DNA of 64,000 nt from Indolivaga capnocytophagoides DSM 22835 (GTDB lineage Bacteria; Bacteroidota; Bacteroidia; Bacteroidales; Dysgonomonadaceae). The notes beneath the pieces are model-generated. The model did no database searches. It saw nothing but the letters and a program-made list of their open reading frames with translations, and was not told where the DNA came from. This document shows positions 50,551 through 60,331 of this stretch, one piece after another; positions within the stretch are counted from its first letter, which is position 1; each line of letters begins with the position of its first letter. The DNA is taken from positions 62,001 through 126,000 of the forward strand of contig NZ_AUFL01000011.1 in NCBI RefSeq assembly GCF_000426485.1, read 5' to 3'. A program made the position numbers and the translations under genes.

Positions 50551-50646
50551 GGTCTTTGACCTGCTTATGCTTTGGTAAGTAAAACAGCCAAAGAGTGTTA
50601 TAAATTAAAAGTATATTATAAGATACTTTCTATTACTTAATATTAA
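50550..50646 (+). repeat. Dispersed three-stem element, reference full copy B
   Basis: AGGTCTTTGACCT (50550-50562) overlaps the YkgJ gene stop. Stem 2 is CTTTGG...CCAAAG (50570-50593). Stem 3 is AAAGTAT...ATACTTT (50608-50629). The tail is CTATTACTTAATATT. It is the best-preserved copy across all three stems. Confidence 0.85.
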
Positions 50647-50682
50647 ATACAGTATTAATTAAGCCATTTTATTCCGATTGTT

Positions 50683-51597
50683 ATGAAACGAAGTTCGTTA
50701 AATGTATTGTTTTTAACTTTGCTCACTTTGTTTGTTTGCTTGTCTGTTTATAGTCAAGAGAATATTCCGGTTGAAAAAGATTCGGTAAAGCATTCACGCT
50801 TTGAGGCTAAAACCGAAGAGGTGTTGGATAAGGTTTTCAGACCGGATCCGGAATTAGTTGCAGATAGTATTATCAAGGTGTTTGATGATACGCCATCATT
50901 CGGAATTTATAAAGATAATTATATCGCTGTAGGTACAGACTTGTTTCATAAACCGGATAGGTATAACTCAGATGCAAAATTTCAGATAAGTATAATTCAG
51001 CGTTTGACGAATAGTGTTTTGCCTTTCAAAACATACCTGTTTCTGACCTATACCCAGCTGGCTATGTGGGATGTTTTTCAGGAATCATTTCCTTTCAGGG
51101 ATATAAATTTTAACCCAACAGTAGGGCTTGGTAAACCTTTGGTGCATAATAACCGCTATCTGGGCGATATATCGGTGCAATTGGAGCATGAATCGAATGG
51201 GAAAGATGGTGATGATTCGCGCAGCTGGAATAAGGTAAGCTTTTCGGGACAATTTAAGATAAACAGGCACTGGAGTTATTTTGCTAAGTTGTGGATTCCT
51301 ATAGTTGATGGTGAGAATAATAGCAATATTGTTCGCTATAAAGGTTGGGGGACATGCGCACTCAGTTATAATCAACGGGATAAGTATAATATCAGTGTGA
51401 TAGTGAACAGCCGCCCCGGATTGTTTAATGCCAATTTGACGGTTAATGCTTCGTACCGATTATTTAAGAAAGAGAATCAATACCTGTTCTTTGAATTTTA
51501 TAATGGCTATGGCGAAAATTTACTGGATTACGATCAGTTTCGACAAAGATTCAGATTAGGTTTTGTAATCAGACCTAATTTCAGATTTATATATTAA
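50683..51597 (+). CDS. pldA: Outer membrane phospholipase A (OMPLA family)
   Basis: 304 residues with a signal peptide. The catalytic His-Ser pair is in LEHESNGKDGDDSRSWNKVS, matching the HxSNG block of OMPLA with the following Asn. Barrel strands continue to the terminal RFIY. It hydrolyses misplaced phospholipids in the outer leaflet of the outer membrane. It follows the YkgJ gene by 132 bases filled by a dispersed element. Confidence 0.9.
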   Translation: MKRSSLNVLFLTLLTLFVCLSVYSQENIPVEKDSVKHSRFEAKTEEVLDKVFRPDPELVADSIIKVFDDTPSFGIYKDNYIAVGTDLFHKPDRYNSDAKFQISIIQRLTNSVLPFKTYLFLTYTQLAMWDVFQESFPFRDINFNPTVGLGKPLVHNNRYLGDISVQLEHESNGKDGDDSRSWNKVSFSGQFKINRHWSYFAKLWIPIVDGENNSNIVRYKGWGTCALSYNQRDKYNISVIVNSRPGLFNANLTVNASYRLFKKENQYLFFEFYNGYGENLLDYDQFRQRFRLGFVIRPNFRFIY

Positions 51598-51610
51598 CCC
51601 AAAAAGACAG

Positions 51611-51664
51611 CAGAGTGCAAATGCTAGATTTGTTAATTTAGAAAAAAGTCTTACATTTGCACTG
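51611..51664 (+). promoter_or_regulatory. Promoter embraced by an inverted repeat, start of a long leader
   Basis: TTTG (51629-51632), 19 bases, TACATTTG (51652-51659) is a perfect Bacteroidetes promoter. The 10-bp arms AGTGCAAATG (51614-51623) and CATTTGCACT (51654-51663) flank it, the right arm covering most of the -7 box, as an operator might. About 670 bases of non-coding DNA separate it from the first gene. Confidence 0.6.
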
Positions 51665-51783
51665 TTGGCAAGTTCTTGTTAGCTATCTGAATGTATATTT
51701 TATGATTGATAATTTTACACATATAAGCATAGAAAATAATCTAAAATTTAACGTTTTAGGTTTGGCTGTCTTGTGTGAAATAT

Positions 51784-51834
<51 letters not shown>

Positions 51835-52333
51835 GCATCTAGCGTAACAAATAATCAAAAATTTCTATTGTGTCAAAATAACGGAGTGTTTTTTTATGCT
51901 TCGCAGGGGCAGTTAACGGCCATCTGTCAACAGCTATCAGCTGACTTAATGGTTGAATATCATTTTTTTACATCATTTTTACATCTGCTGATTTTCATAT
52001 CTATTAATTGGCTGATCTTCATATTTACATATTATACCAAAGTTCAATTAATCATTGATAATTGTTCATTGATAATTGTTCACTGTTCAATCGGTTGGCT
52101 CGGCAGGCTGTGTCGGGTAGAGTTGTTATATCGTTGTCGTTCAAATACCGGACAATATAATAGATTGCCTGTAAGCCAACTAATATACGTATCGGGGTGC
52201 AGCGATTGCACCTTGATACATTTTTCAGTTAACATTTATCAATCAACAGTTATCATTACCGAAAATGGGTTTAAAGCACATGTTCCTACAACTAATCGGA
52301 TAAAAATAATTACTCAGAATATAAACAACAACA

Positions 52334-53116
52334 ATGAAAAAGAAAATTTTATTATTAATGGGGGTATTCTCCATTGGTATCCTCCTGTATGCTCAGGTAG
52401 GGATAAATACTCAAAGTCCACAGGGAATATTTCATGTCGACAGCAAAGGAGATACAAATGGAGCAACCAATGTTATTGACGACATTCTAGTCGATACCAA
52501 TGGAAATATGGGAATAGGAACTATCACTCCTCAAGCTAAACTGCATATTGTAACTGGCGGAACATCCAACAGTCCTAAATCAGGAATTATACTCAAAGAT
52601 GGTAATGAGGTAAATGGACGTGTACTCACTACTGACGCTACAGGGCTGGCTACATGGAAGCAGTTGGGGGTAGCCCCTGCTGTTCAAGGATATTTGAATA
52701 GAGCTACAACATTACAGCTGAATTATTCATATACCAGTCAATATCTATCAACAGGTTGTTACATAAATCTACCACCAGGTAAATGGATCGTAAATGTGGT
52801 TATGTTAATTACTAATATAGGTAGTGGACAGGCTCGTCCAGTAGAAAGTGTATGGGTGAGATCAACTTTCGCAAACCAAGGTTTGTTGACTAGCAGCCCT
52901 GATATACAAGGATCTCCCTTAATCTCAGGTTTAGCATGGAAGAATACTTACAGTCTTCTACAAGGCTTTATTATTATTAATAATACAACATCGGCGGCTA
53001 AACGTTATGATTATATAATGGGTGGTACAGAAAATAATGGATCGACAACAGGTTATTTGCATAGACCCGGAGGAGGTTGGAACGAAGATAATATAGTTGC
53101 TTACTTATTAATGTAA
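52334..53116 (+). CDS. Exported protein of the tandem GINTxxP paralogue pair, first copy
   Basis: 260 residues with a signal peptide (MKKKILLLMGVFSIGILLYA) ending just before QVGINTQSPQGIFHVDSKG. The N-terminal half carries short beta blocks (NGNMGIGTITPQAKLHI) like those of surface fibre-type proteins. The C-terminal half is a compact beta domain (VESVWVRSTFANQGLLTSSPDIQG, GGGWNEDNIVAYLLM). Function is unknown. The next gene starts 4 bases after its stop and is its paralogue. Confidence 0.8.
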   Translation: MKKKILLLMGVFSIGILLYAQVGINTQSPQGIFHVDSKGDTNGATNVIDDILVDTNGNMGIGTITPQAKLHIVTGGTSNSPKSGIILKDGNEVNGRVLTTDATGLATWKQLGVAPAVQGYLNRATTLQLNYSYTSQYLSTGCYINLPPGKWIVNVVMLITNIGSGQARPVESVWVRSTFANQGLLTSSPDIQGSPLISGLAWKNTYSLLQGFIIINNTTSAAKRYDYIMGGTENNGSTTGYLHRPGGGWNEDNIVAYLLM

Positions 53117-53120
53117 AAAA

Positions 53121-53876
53121 ATGATTAAATTTAAAATAGTAATAACCATATCATTGTTTCTATCCAGTTCGCTTCCTATTTTTTCTCAGATCGGCATAAA
53201 TACAGATGCTCCGGATTCATTCATACACATGAAAACCTTATCGACAGGAGCAGATCTTAGAATTGACAATCAAGGAAATATCGGACTCAGTATGAACCCT
53301 TTGGTTAAACTTAGTATTGATACAAAAGGAACAACGTCAACTCCTATACCCGGATTTATTCTTAAAGACGGATCTGAAAAAAATGACAGAATATTAGTCT
53401 GCGATGCTAATGGAACAGGTATATGGAAAGATGTACCTCTACTAAGAAAAGTTACAGCAGCCAAGGGAGCAGGTGTAACACTGAATTATACGACAGCAGG
53501 TGTTTATGTAAATACTGGTACAACTATTACCGTTCCTCCCGGCACATGGATGATACATACAGTAATGACTCTATCTAAGAATGCTAGTGCTCCAAATGAA
53601 AGTGTGTGGGTGAGATCTACTTTTGCGAATCAAGGTATGCTCACACCCTCTCCTGATATTCAAGGTTCACAGCTTATCTCTGGTTTAGGATGGAAAAACA
53701 CATACAGCCTTGTGCAAGGTTTTATAATTATAAAAAACACATCGAATATCGATAAAGTGTATGATTATATTGCAGGAGCCACTGAAAATAATGGTGGGTT
53801 TGCAGGTAATTTCATCGGTTTTGGAGGAGGTTGGAATGAAGATAATATTGTAGGCTACCAAATCGAGCTGAATTGA
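53121..53876 (+). CDS. Exported protein of the tandem GINTxxP paralogue pair, second copy
   Basis: 251 residues with a signal peptide and QIGINTDAPDSFIHM after it. The C-terminal half is very close to the upstream gene (VWVRSTFANQG, SPDIQGS, LISGL, WKNTYSL, QGFII, ENNG and GGGWNEDNIV are shared). The N-terminal half is much more divergent. This suggests a tandem duplication in which the C-terminal domain is under stronger constraint. Function is unknown. Confidence 0.8.
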   Translation: MIKFKIVITISLFLSSSLPIFSQIGINTDAPDSFIHMKTLSTGADLRIDNQGNIGLSMNPLVKLSIDTKGTTSTPIPGFILKDGSEKNDRILVCDANGTGIWKDVPLLRKVTAAKGAGVTLNYTTAGVYVNTGTTITVPPGTWMIHTVMTLSKNASAPNESVWVRSTFANQGMLTPSPDIQGSQLISGLGWKNTYSLVQGFIIIKNTSNIDKVYDYIAGATENNGGFAGNFIGFGGGWNEDNIVGYQIELN

Positions 53877-54346
53877 TACACGGCTACAAATCTCAAATCT
53901 CTAAAACGAATAAACAGGCGAAGGAGAGACTCTCCCCTAAGAGAGTAGTAAAGTTATATTGTGCAGCTGAGACTTTTCTTCTGCCCGATGGCTTTTCTCT
54001 TTTTTATCTATAGGGTAAGATCAGTGATTAGTTAACAGTGAAAAAGGTGACATCTGAAAATGTGCAAAAAGGATGTTACCTTTGTAACCTTTTCGGGAAA
54101 ATAGAGGCAAATCCAAGAGGAATTTTTTTGGGGGGATAGCTAAATCCCCTTTAGTGGGCAGAGGGAGGAAATAGCAATAGAAAGTGTGTAATTCAGTTGT
54201 AACTTTTGTTACCTTTTTTTATAATGGTTTCTAAGTTCGTTATTTGTGGATGGGTGAAAAATAGATTACAGACAGCTGATTTTTTGTGCCAAAGAATGTA
54301 TCTTTAAGGTCTTGTAACCAGATAAAAATAGTTAAGTCATAAGCGG
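53877..54346. other. 470-base gap with several short palindromes
   Basis: It contains the palindrome GGAGAGACTCTCC (53923-53935), GTTAC/GTAAC pairs around 54076 and 54200 like those beside the MITE-like element at 19.2 kb, a GGGGAT/ATCCCC hairpin with the CCCCTTTAGTGG repeat (about 54131-54160), and a degenerate dispersed palindrome (54307-54319). No gene is seen. Confidence 0.5.
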
Positions 54347-57232
54347 ATGATCCCATTTCTCTATAATGTAGCGGAGGCTTTTTTTAAGCAGTACGGCAAC
54401 AAGGTGAGCGGTTTTACATTTGTGTTTCCGAATCGCCGTGCCGGATTGTTTTTTCAGAAGTATTTGTCTCAGATTGCAAAACGTCCTGTTTTTTCACCTG
54501 AGATACTTACTATTTCCGATTTATTTACCCGTTTGAGTGGTTTGGAAACAGCAGACCGCATAGAGCAGTTGTTCATTTTATATGATTCGTATAAGAATCT
54601 GAGCGGAACGGAAGAAACTTTTGATGAGTTTTTGTTTTGGGGCGAAATGTTGCTGAATGATTTTGACGATGTGGATAAGTATTTGGTGGATGCACGTCAG
54701 CTGTTCTCAAATATTCAGGACTTGAAAGAAATCGATGCCGGTTTCGGATTTCTAACTGAAGAGCAGATTATTGCAATCCGTCGTTTCTGGGCGAGCTTTA
54801 TTCCGGTCGGTGACAGTGAGCGCAAGCGCGAATTTCTGGAAATGTGGCAGGTATTGTTTGAACTATACACTTCGCTGAGAGACGAACTTCGTGCAAGAGG
54901 ACTTGCTTACGAAGGAATGATATTTCGAGAGGTGGCCGAGAAGGCTAAAGCAGATATGGAAATGGAACTGCCTTCGGAGAAGATCGTCTTTGTAGGACTA
55001 AATGCTCATAGTATTTGCGAAGAGCAGCTGCTGAAATATTTGAAGCGCAAAGGTGTTGCTGATTTTTATTGGGATTATTCCTCCTCTTTGGTGAAAGATC
55101 CTGATAATAAAGCTTCGGCTTTTATAGACCGGAATAAGGTGCAGTTTCCATCGGAGCTGACCTTAAAACCCGAAGATATACCAATGGAAAAACCGATATT
55201 GGAGGTTATTGGTATTCCTTCGGCAGTAGGACAGGCTAAGTTTGTACATTCTATTGTGAGGAAACTGATGGATGATAAGCAGATAACTTCTGCCGATCAG
55301 GCTTTGAATACTGCCGTCGTACTTTCTGATGAGAATCTGCTTTTGCCGGCTTTATATTCCATACCCGAAGAGATTGATAAGATAAATGTGACTATGGGGT
55401 ACGGTCTGATCAATTCGTCAATAGCCGGATTAATGGATCATATATTTGAGCTGCAACGCAATATAAGGGAGTCATCAGGAGCAAGATTTTACTATTTCCG
55501 TTTTGTACTGCCTATCCTTAATCACCGTTATATACTGTCTATAGTAGGGGATATAGCGCGGAAGCTTCAGCAGCAGATTATTCAGTATAACAAAGTGCAA
55601 GTTGCCATATCTGAATTTGAGGTACATCCTCTGCTTGCTTTAATCTTTAAGCCTATAGATGATTGGACTTCATTTGCTCCTTATCTGAGGGATATTTTAT
55701 CGCAATTGGAGTCGGCTTTAGCGCTTCGCCGTAACGACGATACCGATGACAATAGCACACGCTCGATAGATATGGAATGTGAATTTATTATCGAGTATTA
55801 TAAGACGATCAATAAGATGGAGGATGCCTTGTCTAATGTTCGTGCCGAAATGAAGGTCGATACGTATGTGAAACTTCTACGGAAGCTGATTTCCGGTATC
55901 AGCGTTCCTTTTAGCGGCGAACCCTTGTCGGGTTTGCAGGTTATGGGTATTTTGGAGACCCGTGCGCTTGATTTCGAGAACTTGATTATGCTGTCGATGA
56001 ATGAGGGGATATTTCCGATGAAGAAGGCTGCTAATTCTTTTATCCCTTACAACCTCAGACGAGGATTCGGTCTACCGGCTTATGAGCATCAGGATAGTAT
56101 ATTCGCATATCATTTCTACCGTCTGATCAACAGAGCCAGACGTATTTATATGTTGTATGATACCCGTACCGAAGGTTTACAGGGGGGGGAAGTGAGCCGT
56201 TATTTTTATCAACTGAAGCATTTGTATTCAGATATGTTCGATATCAGGGAGCGGTTGGCTGTATATGAGGTTTCGTCAAGTGAAAGCCTTGCTATATCTG
56301 TACCGAAAACACCTCAGATCCTGGAGAAGCTCAGATTGTTTCAAACCGGAGAACGAAGTCTGTCGGCTAGTTCTATAAATATGTATCTCGACTGTCCTTT
56401 ACAATTCTACTTTTCGGTTGTTGAAAAGATGGAAGATGAAGACGAAGTTGCCGAGACTATTGAAGCTAATACATTCGGTAGTATTTTTCACTCGGTTATG
56501 GAGTGGATTTATGAGGAGTTTAAAGGGCGTATGGTTACGGTTGATGTTCTGAATAAGATCAGTAAGGATGATGTGTATCTGTCGTCTTTGATTGAAAAAT
56601 CGTTTGCCGAGAATTATTTCAAGATCGAAAAGGTAAGGCAGCTTACCGGGCAGAATTTTTTGACAGGTGAAGTCTTAAAACGTTATGTGAAAAAGGTATT
56701 GGCTACAGATGCCAAGCAAGCTCCTTTTATTTATGTCGATTCGGAAAAGAGAATAACAGATCTATATCGGTTACCATCAGGAAAGAGTGTTTCTTTGAAG
56801 GGTTTTATTGATCGTATTGATGAGGTGAGAGGGCATACCCGTATCATTGACTATAAAACGGGTAGGGGAGTGCTTGCCTTTAAAGATATGCCTGAGTTAT
56901 TCGATAAAGAGTTGAAGGAACGGCCTAAAGCTGTTATGCAGGTATTTATGTATGCTCTTCTTTATCTGAAAGAGCATCCGGATAAGGTCTTGGAATCGGG
57001 AATCTATTACCTACGGAATCTTTTTGATGACAATTTCAATCCTTTGGTTGAATACAAACCGTCAAAAGATGAACGGAAACTGGTGGCAGATTTTGCTGAA
57101 TTCAGAGAGGAGTTCAAAAAATATTTTGAGGACTGTTTAGATGAGATTTTCGATGAAGAAACCCAATTTGCTCAAACTCCGACAGGTAAGGCTTGCGAAT
57201 GGTGTGCTTTTACGGGTATCTGCAAAAAATAA
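54347..57232 (+). CDS. AddB-like PD-(D/E)XK nuclease protein
   Basis: 961 residues. The N-terminal inactivated-helicase half ([17 protein letters not shown], and a [22 protein letters not shown]-type block) is followed by a RecB-type nuclease ([41 protein letters not shown]). Cysteines at [10 protein letters not shown] and [10 protein letters not shown] could hold a 4Fe-4S cluster as in AddB. It likely works with a UvrD-type AddA partner on broken DNA ends. That partner is not in this window. Confidence 0.88.
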   Translation: MIPFLYNVAEAFFKQYGNKVSGFTFVFPNRRAGLFFQKYLSQIAKRPVFSPEILTISDLFTRLSGLETADRIEQLFILYDSYKNLSGTEETFDEFLFWGEMLLNDFDDVDKYLVDARQLFSNIQDLKEIDAGFGFLTEEQIIAIRRFWASFIPVGDSERKREFLEMWQVLFELYTSLRDELRARGLAYEGMIFREVAEKAKADMEMELPSEKIVFVGLNAHSICEEQLLKYLKRKGVADFYWDYSSSLVKDPDNKASAFIDRNKVQFPSELTLKPEDIPMEKPILEVIGIPSAVGQAKFVHSIVRKLMDDKQITSADQALNTAVVLSDENLLLPALYSIPEEIDKINVTMGYGLINSSIAGLMDHIFELQRNIRESSGARFYYFRFVLPILNHRYILSIVGDIARKLQQQIIQYNKVQVAISEFEVHPLLALIFKPIDDWTSFAPYLRDILSQLESALALRRNDDTDDNSTRSIDMECEFIIEYYKTINKMEDALSNVRAEMKVDTYVKLLRKLISGISVPFSGEPLSGLQVMGILETRALDFENLIMLSMNEGIFPMKKAANSFIPYNLRRGFGLPAYEHQDSIFAYHFYRLINRARRIYMLYDTRTEGLQGGEVSRYFYQLKHLYSDMFDIRERLAVYEVSSSESLAISVPKTPQILEKLRLFQTGERSLSASSINMYLDCPLQFYFSVVEKMEDEDEVAETIEANTFGSIFHSVMEWIYEEFKGRMVTVDVLNKISKDDVYLSSLIEKSFAENYFKIEKVRQLTGQNFLTGEVLKRYVKKVLATDAKQAPFIYVDSEKRITDLYRLPSGKSVSLKGFIDRIDEVRGHTRIIDYKTGRGVLAFKDMPELFDKELKERPKAVMQVFMYALLYLKEHPDKVLESGIYYLRNLFDDNFNPLVEYKPSKDERKLVADFAEFREEFKKYFEDCLDEIFDEETQFAQTPTGKACEWCAFTGICKK

Positions 57233-57266
57233 GCGAAATATGTTATGAAAAAACGATCTTAAATAT

Positions 57267-57296
57267 TTTGACTTTTCAAAAAAGTCCTTATCTTTG
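57267..57296 (+). promoter_or_regulatory. tRNA-Ser(TGA) promoter
   Basis: TTTG (57267-57270), 18 bases, TATCTTTG (57289-57296), 40 bases before the tRNA. Confidence 0.6.
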
Positions 57297-57335
57297 CAAC
57301 GCTTTTGAGGAAAAGCACAATGCTTATTAAGCATT

Positions 57336-57423
<88 letters not shown>

Positions 57424-57446
57424 ATATAAGAAGAAAAATGAAGTAA

Positions 57447-57480
57447 AATCCTGAAATTCAATGAGTTTCAGGATTTTTTA
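57447..57480 (+). terminator. Terminator after tRNA-Ser(TGA)
   Basis: AATCCTGAAA...GTTTCAGGATT hairpin followed by TTTTT. Confidence 0.8.
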
Positions 57481-57505
57481 TTTTCTATAAAGTGGCAAAA
57501 AATGG

Positions 57506-57572
57506 CAAATTCGGGGATAGTTCACTGACAAATTCGGGGACAGTCGAAAATCCGAAAAATTGTCCCCGAATT
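57506..57572. repeat. Direct and inverted AATTCGGGGA repeats before the integrase
   Basis: CAAATTCGGGGATAG (57506-57520), CAAATTCGGGGACAG (57529-57543) and the inverted TTGTCCCCGAATT (57560-57572) lie between the tRNA and the integrase gene. They are candidate recombinase arm or excision-factor binding sites. Confidence 0.6.
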
Positions 57573-57678
57573 AGATTGTAATCTATTCATTTTGTAGAAT
57601 TTACCCGAATCTAAAACCTGCCCGTAACAGCTGAATCTCATACTTTTAAAATCAATAAATTATAAAAAATTAAAAGTT

Positions 57679-58911
57679 ATGAGTAGAAAAACCTTCAAGA
57701 CCTTGTTCTTGGTAAAGCCATCCCGTGTTTCTAAAAAAGGAGAAAGCCCTGTCTTTATGCGTATAACCGTTGGAGGGCAGCGTATCGAGACAACCATCGC
57801 CCTGAATGTGGAACCCGACAAATGGAACAAGTTTGCAGAAAAAGTAATTGGTAAAGACCGTAAATCACAAGAGGTGAATAACCGCTTAGATTCTATCCGG
57901 TTGCGGATAATGGAAATTTATCGGGAACTCGAACTTGACGGAGTCGAGATTAACCCGAAAATTATTTTAGACCGCTATCTGGGCAGGGAAGACGAAACCC
58001 GTAGGACACTGTTATCTGTTTTTATGGAGCATAATGAAAGGTGCAGGAAACTAGCAGGAAAAGATATGTCGCCGGCTACGGTTATGCGCTACGAAACCTC
58101 TTACCGGCATACACAGGAGTTCATACAGTTCAGCTATAGCAAAGACGATGTTTATCTGGAGGAAGTTAATCACCAGTTTATAAAGGATTATGAGTTCTTC
58201 TTAAAGACAGAACGTAACTGTAACCATAATTCAGCAACTAAATACCTGAAGAACTTCAAAAAGATTATTCGTATTGCCTTAGCCAACGAATGGATAAGGA
58301 AAGACCCCTTTGCTAATATCAAGTTTCATCTCGAGGAAGTGGAACGGGACTTCCTTGAAGACCATGAATTGAAAATGCTGATGGAAAAGAAATTTGAGAT
58401 AAAGCGTTTGGCGATTATCCGTGATGCCTTTGTATTTTGCTGCTGGACCGGTTTGGCCTTCAGTGATGTGAAGAACTTGAAAAAAGAGCATTTGGCGTTG
58501 GACAATGAAGGGGTTACATGGGTTCGTAAACGCAGGGAGAAAACCAACAACATGTGTAATATTCCTTTGATGGAAGTCCCGATGAATATTTTGGAGCGCT
58601 ATACACAACATTCCGATTGTGTTCGTAAAGGTGTACTTCTTCCTGTTCCTACCAATCAAAAGATGAATGGTTACCTCAAAGAAATTGCCGATTTGTGCGG
58701 TATCAAGAAGCAACTTACCACGCACACAGGACGCCATACATATGCCACTTCTGTTTGCCTTGCCAATGGAGTCAGCATAGAAAATGTGGCTAAAATGTTA
58801 GGGCATTCAGATACTAAAATGACCCGCCACTATGCTCGCGTGCTGGATAAAAGTATTTTGAAAGATATGCGTAAGGTGAATGAAAGGTATAAGAATGTCC
58901 AGTCTGAATAA
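57679..58911 (+). CDS. Tyrosine recombinase/integrase (Bacteroidetes type)
   Basis: 410 residues: N-terminal arm-binding domain, SAM-like core-binding domain (about 110-205), and catalytic domain. HTGRH at 349-353 gives His349 and Arg352, LGH gives His376, and the nucleophile Tyr385 lies in RHYARVL. The first catalytic arginine is replaced by Ala260 in CWTGLAFSDV, as in some Bacteroidetes integrases of the IntDOT kind. It probably integrates the island into the tRNA-Ser 3' end. No excisionase gene is visible beside it. Confidence 0.93.
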   Translation: MSRKTFKTLFLVKPSRVSKKGESPVFMRITVGGQRIETTIALNVEPDKWNKFAEKVIGKDRKSQEVNNRLDSIRLRIMEIYRELELDGVEINPKIILDRYLGREDETRRTLLSVFMEHNERCRKLAGKDMSPATVMRYETSYRHTQEFIQFSYSKDDVYLEEVNHQFIKDYEFFLKTERNCNHNSATKYLKNFKKIIRIALANEWIRKDPFANIKFHLEEVERDFLEDHELKMLMEKKFEIKRLAIIRDAFVFCCWTGLAFSDVKNLKKEHLALDNEGVTWVRKRREKTNNMCNIPLMEVPMNILERYTQHSDCVRKGVLLPVPTNQKMNGYLKEIADLCGIKKQLTTHTGRHTYATSVCLANGVSIENVAKMLGHSDTKMTRHYARVLDKSILKDMRKVNERYKNVQSE

Positions 58912-58961
58912 TTGCATATAAATAGGATTATTTCAGTAAGATGAGGTAATCCTATTAATAT

Positions 58962-59126
58962 TTATTGTTCGCCGCTATTTATCTTTTTGCATACAAATAT
59001 TTGTTTCTCAGATTTGTTTTCAAATATTTCTTCTTTGAACCCATCGAATTTATTAAGAATTTTAAATCCATGAACACTTAAATATGCATCTAATTCTTGA
59101 GGATAAAACATTCGCATATCCAGTTT
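58962..59126 (-). pseudogene. C-terminal remnant of a SAM-dependent methyltransferase
   Basis: About 55 codons read LDMRMFYPQELDAYLSVHGF and end EKQIFVCKKINSGEQ, the usual end of small class I methyltransferases. An in-frame TAG (59127-59129) sits immediately upstream, and the N-terminal methyltransferase domain is absent. The remnant abuts the VOC gene (stop at 59136), so the missing part was probably deleted. Confidence 0.6.
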
Positions 59127-59135
59127 CTATGCCAT

Positions 59136-59612
59136 TCATTTGAGTTCTGAAAGTATCAGTTTTTTCTGCTTAAATGTGTTTATCATTGCTTTTTCCCTCA
59201 CAGCAGGGTCGTTACTATGTATCAGTTCAAAGTATTCGACAGGAACAACTTGCCATGATAAACCATACTTGTCTTTGCACCATCCGGAATCTCCTTCTTC
59301 TCCTCCATTTGAAGTAAGTGCGTCCCAATAATAATCAACCTCGGCTTGGCCTTTACAATTTATGACGAGTGAAATGGCCTCATTGAATTTAAAATACGGT
59401 CCTGCGGCAAGAATAGAAAATTCTACACCTGCAAGTTCCATTACAGCAGTACTGAAGCTACCAGCATTGCCGCTATCGTCAACTGTTGGTGTATTTTCAA
59501 ATAGCCGATAGTCTTTCAGTTTTCCATCTTTAAATATCGAAAGATAATACGCTGCAACCTCTTTGGCATCTTTTTCAACCCAAAGACAAGGTGTGATTTT
59601 TTGATTATCCAT
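59136..59612 (-). CDS. VOC superfamily (PhnB-like) protein
   Basis: 158 residues of the PhnB/3-demethylubiquinone-methyltransferase-like glyoxalase fold: ITPCLWVEKDAKEVAAYYLSIF, VMELAGVEFSILAAGPYFKFNEAISLVINC, GWCKDKYGLSWQVVP. Substrate is unknown. The frame is intact, unlike several of its neighbours. Confidence 0.9.
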   Translation of the reverse strand: MDNQKITPCLWVEKDAKEVAAYYLSIFKDGKLKDYRLFENTPTVDDSGNAGSFSTAVMELAGVEFSILAAGPYFKFNEAISLVINCKGQAEVDYYWDALTSNGGEEGDSGWCKDKYGLSWQVVPVEYFELIHSNDPAVREKAMINTFKQKKLILSELK

Positions 59613-59642
59613 GGAATTTATTCTTTAATTGTTAATTATAAT

Positions 59643-60314
59643 TTATATGTTTCTCTTTTTATTCTGGCGGAACAAATCTATCGACTTGTAGCCTTGCTTC
59701 AATATAGAGGTCATTTCGGCAAAACGCTTTTCAGTGGTTGCTTCGCTTTTCGTGCTATATACGTAACGTACCCAACCACGCTGATAGCCGGGTGTAAGTT
59801 GGTCAAATAATGCCAACACATCCTTATTTGTTTCAAAATATTTCCTCACATCGGGGATGCGATCAACATAATCAGCTACACATTGACTTGGCTGATTGGA
59901 TTTTTTCCTTTTTTCATCGAGCTTTAGTCCAATGACCGTAAATACATCACTGAAAGCAGCCATTTTATTGAATTTAATGAGACTGTCGTACACATAACCG
60001 TCGTTGTCCATATCCACTGCCGGCAGAATATCGTCGCGTCCAATAAATTGCTCGTATTGTTTGTTACCCTTTTTTGGATAGGCAAAATAAAGCATTCCGT
60101 AAGGATTCAACAGATCATTGTCAATTGCTTTTCTCAACAAGGCGGCAAATTCGTCCAACGAGAAAATGAAAGCAAAAATCATATCGTATTTTCCTTTTCT
60201 CAATGTTGTGCCGAAAGATACTCCATCGAAATCTGTAATATCGACAGGTTTATTGAGGATTACTTTCGCATCGAATTTTCCGATATTGAATTTCTTAATA
60301 ATTTCGCTATTCAT
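59643..60314 (-). CDS. YdeI/OmpD-associated family protein
   Basis: 223 residues. N-terminal DUF1801-like region (KGKYDMIFAFIFSLDEFAALLRKA) and a C-terminal helical YdeI-type tail (LTPGYQRGWVRYVYSTKSEATTEKRFAEMTSIL). The biochemical role is unknown. The frame is intact. Other small cytoplasmic genes of similar type surround it. Confidence 0.82.
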   Translation of the reverse strand: MNSEIIKKFNIGKFDAKVILNKPVDITDFDGVSFGTTLRKGKYDMIFAFIFSLDEFAALLRKAIDNDLLNPYGMLYFAYPKKGNKQYEQFIGRDDILPAVDMDNDGYVYDSLIKFNKMAAFSDVFTVIGLKLDEKRKKSNQPSQCVADYVDRIPDVRKYFETNKDVLALFDQLTPGYQRGWVRYVYSTKSEATTEKRFAEMTSILKQGYKSIDLFRQNKKRNI

Positions 60315-60331
60315 CTTTGATTCTTATATTT

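Noticed and set aside
51611-51664. Invertible promoter (phase switch)
   Set aside because: The arms are only 10 bp with 30 bases between them, too close for the usual invertase synapse, and no invertase gene is nearby. An operator is simpler.
51868-52479. 203-residue plus-strand frame
   Set aside because: It runs through the leader and then out of frame into the first paralogue gene; its composition is not protein-like.
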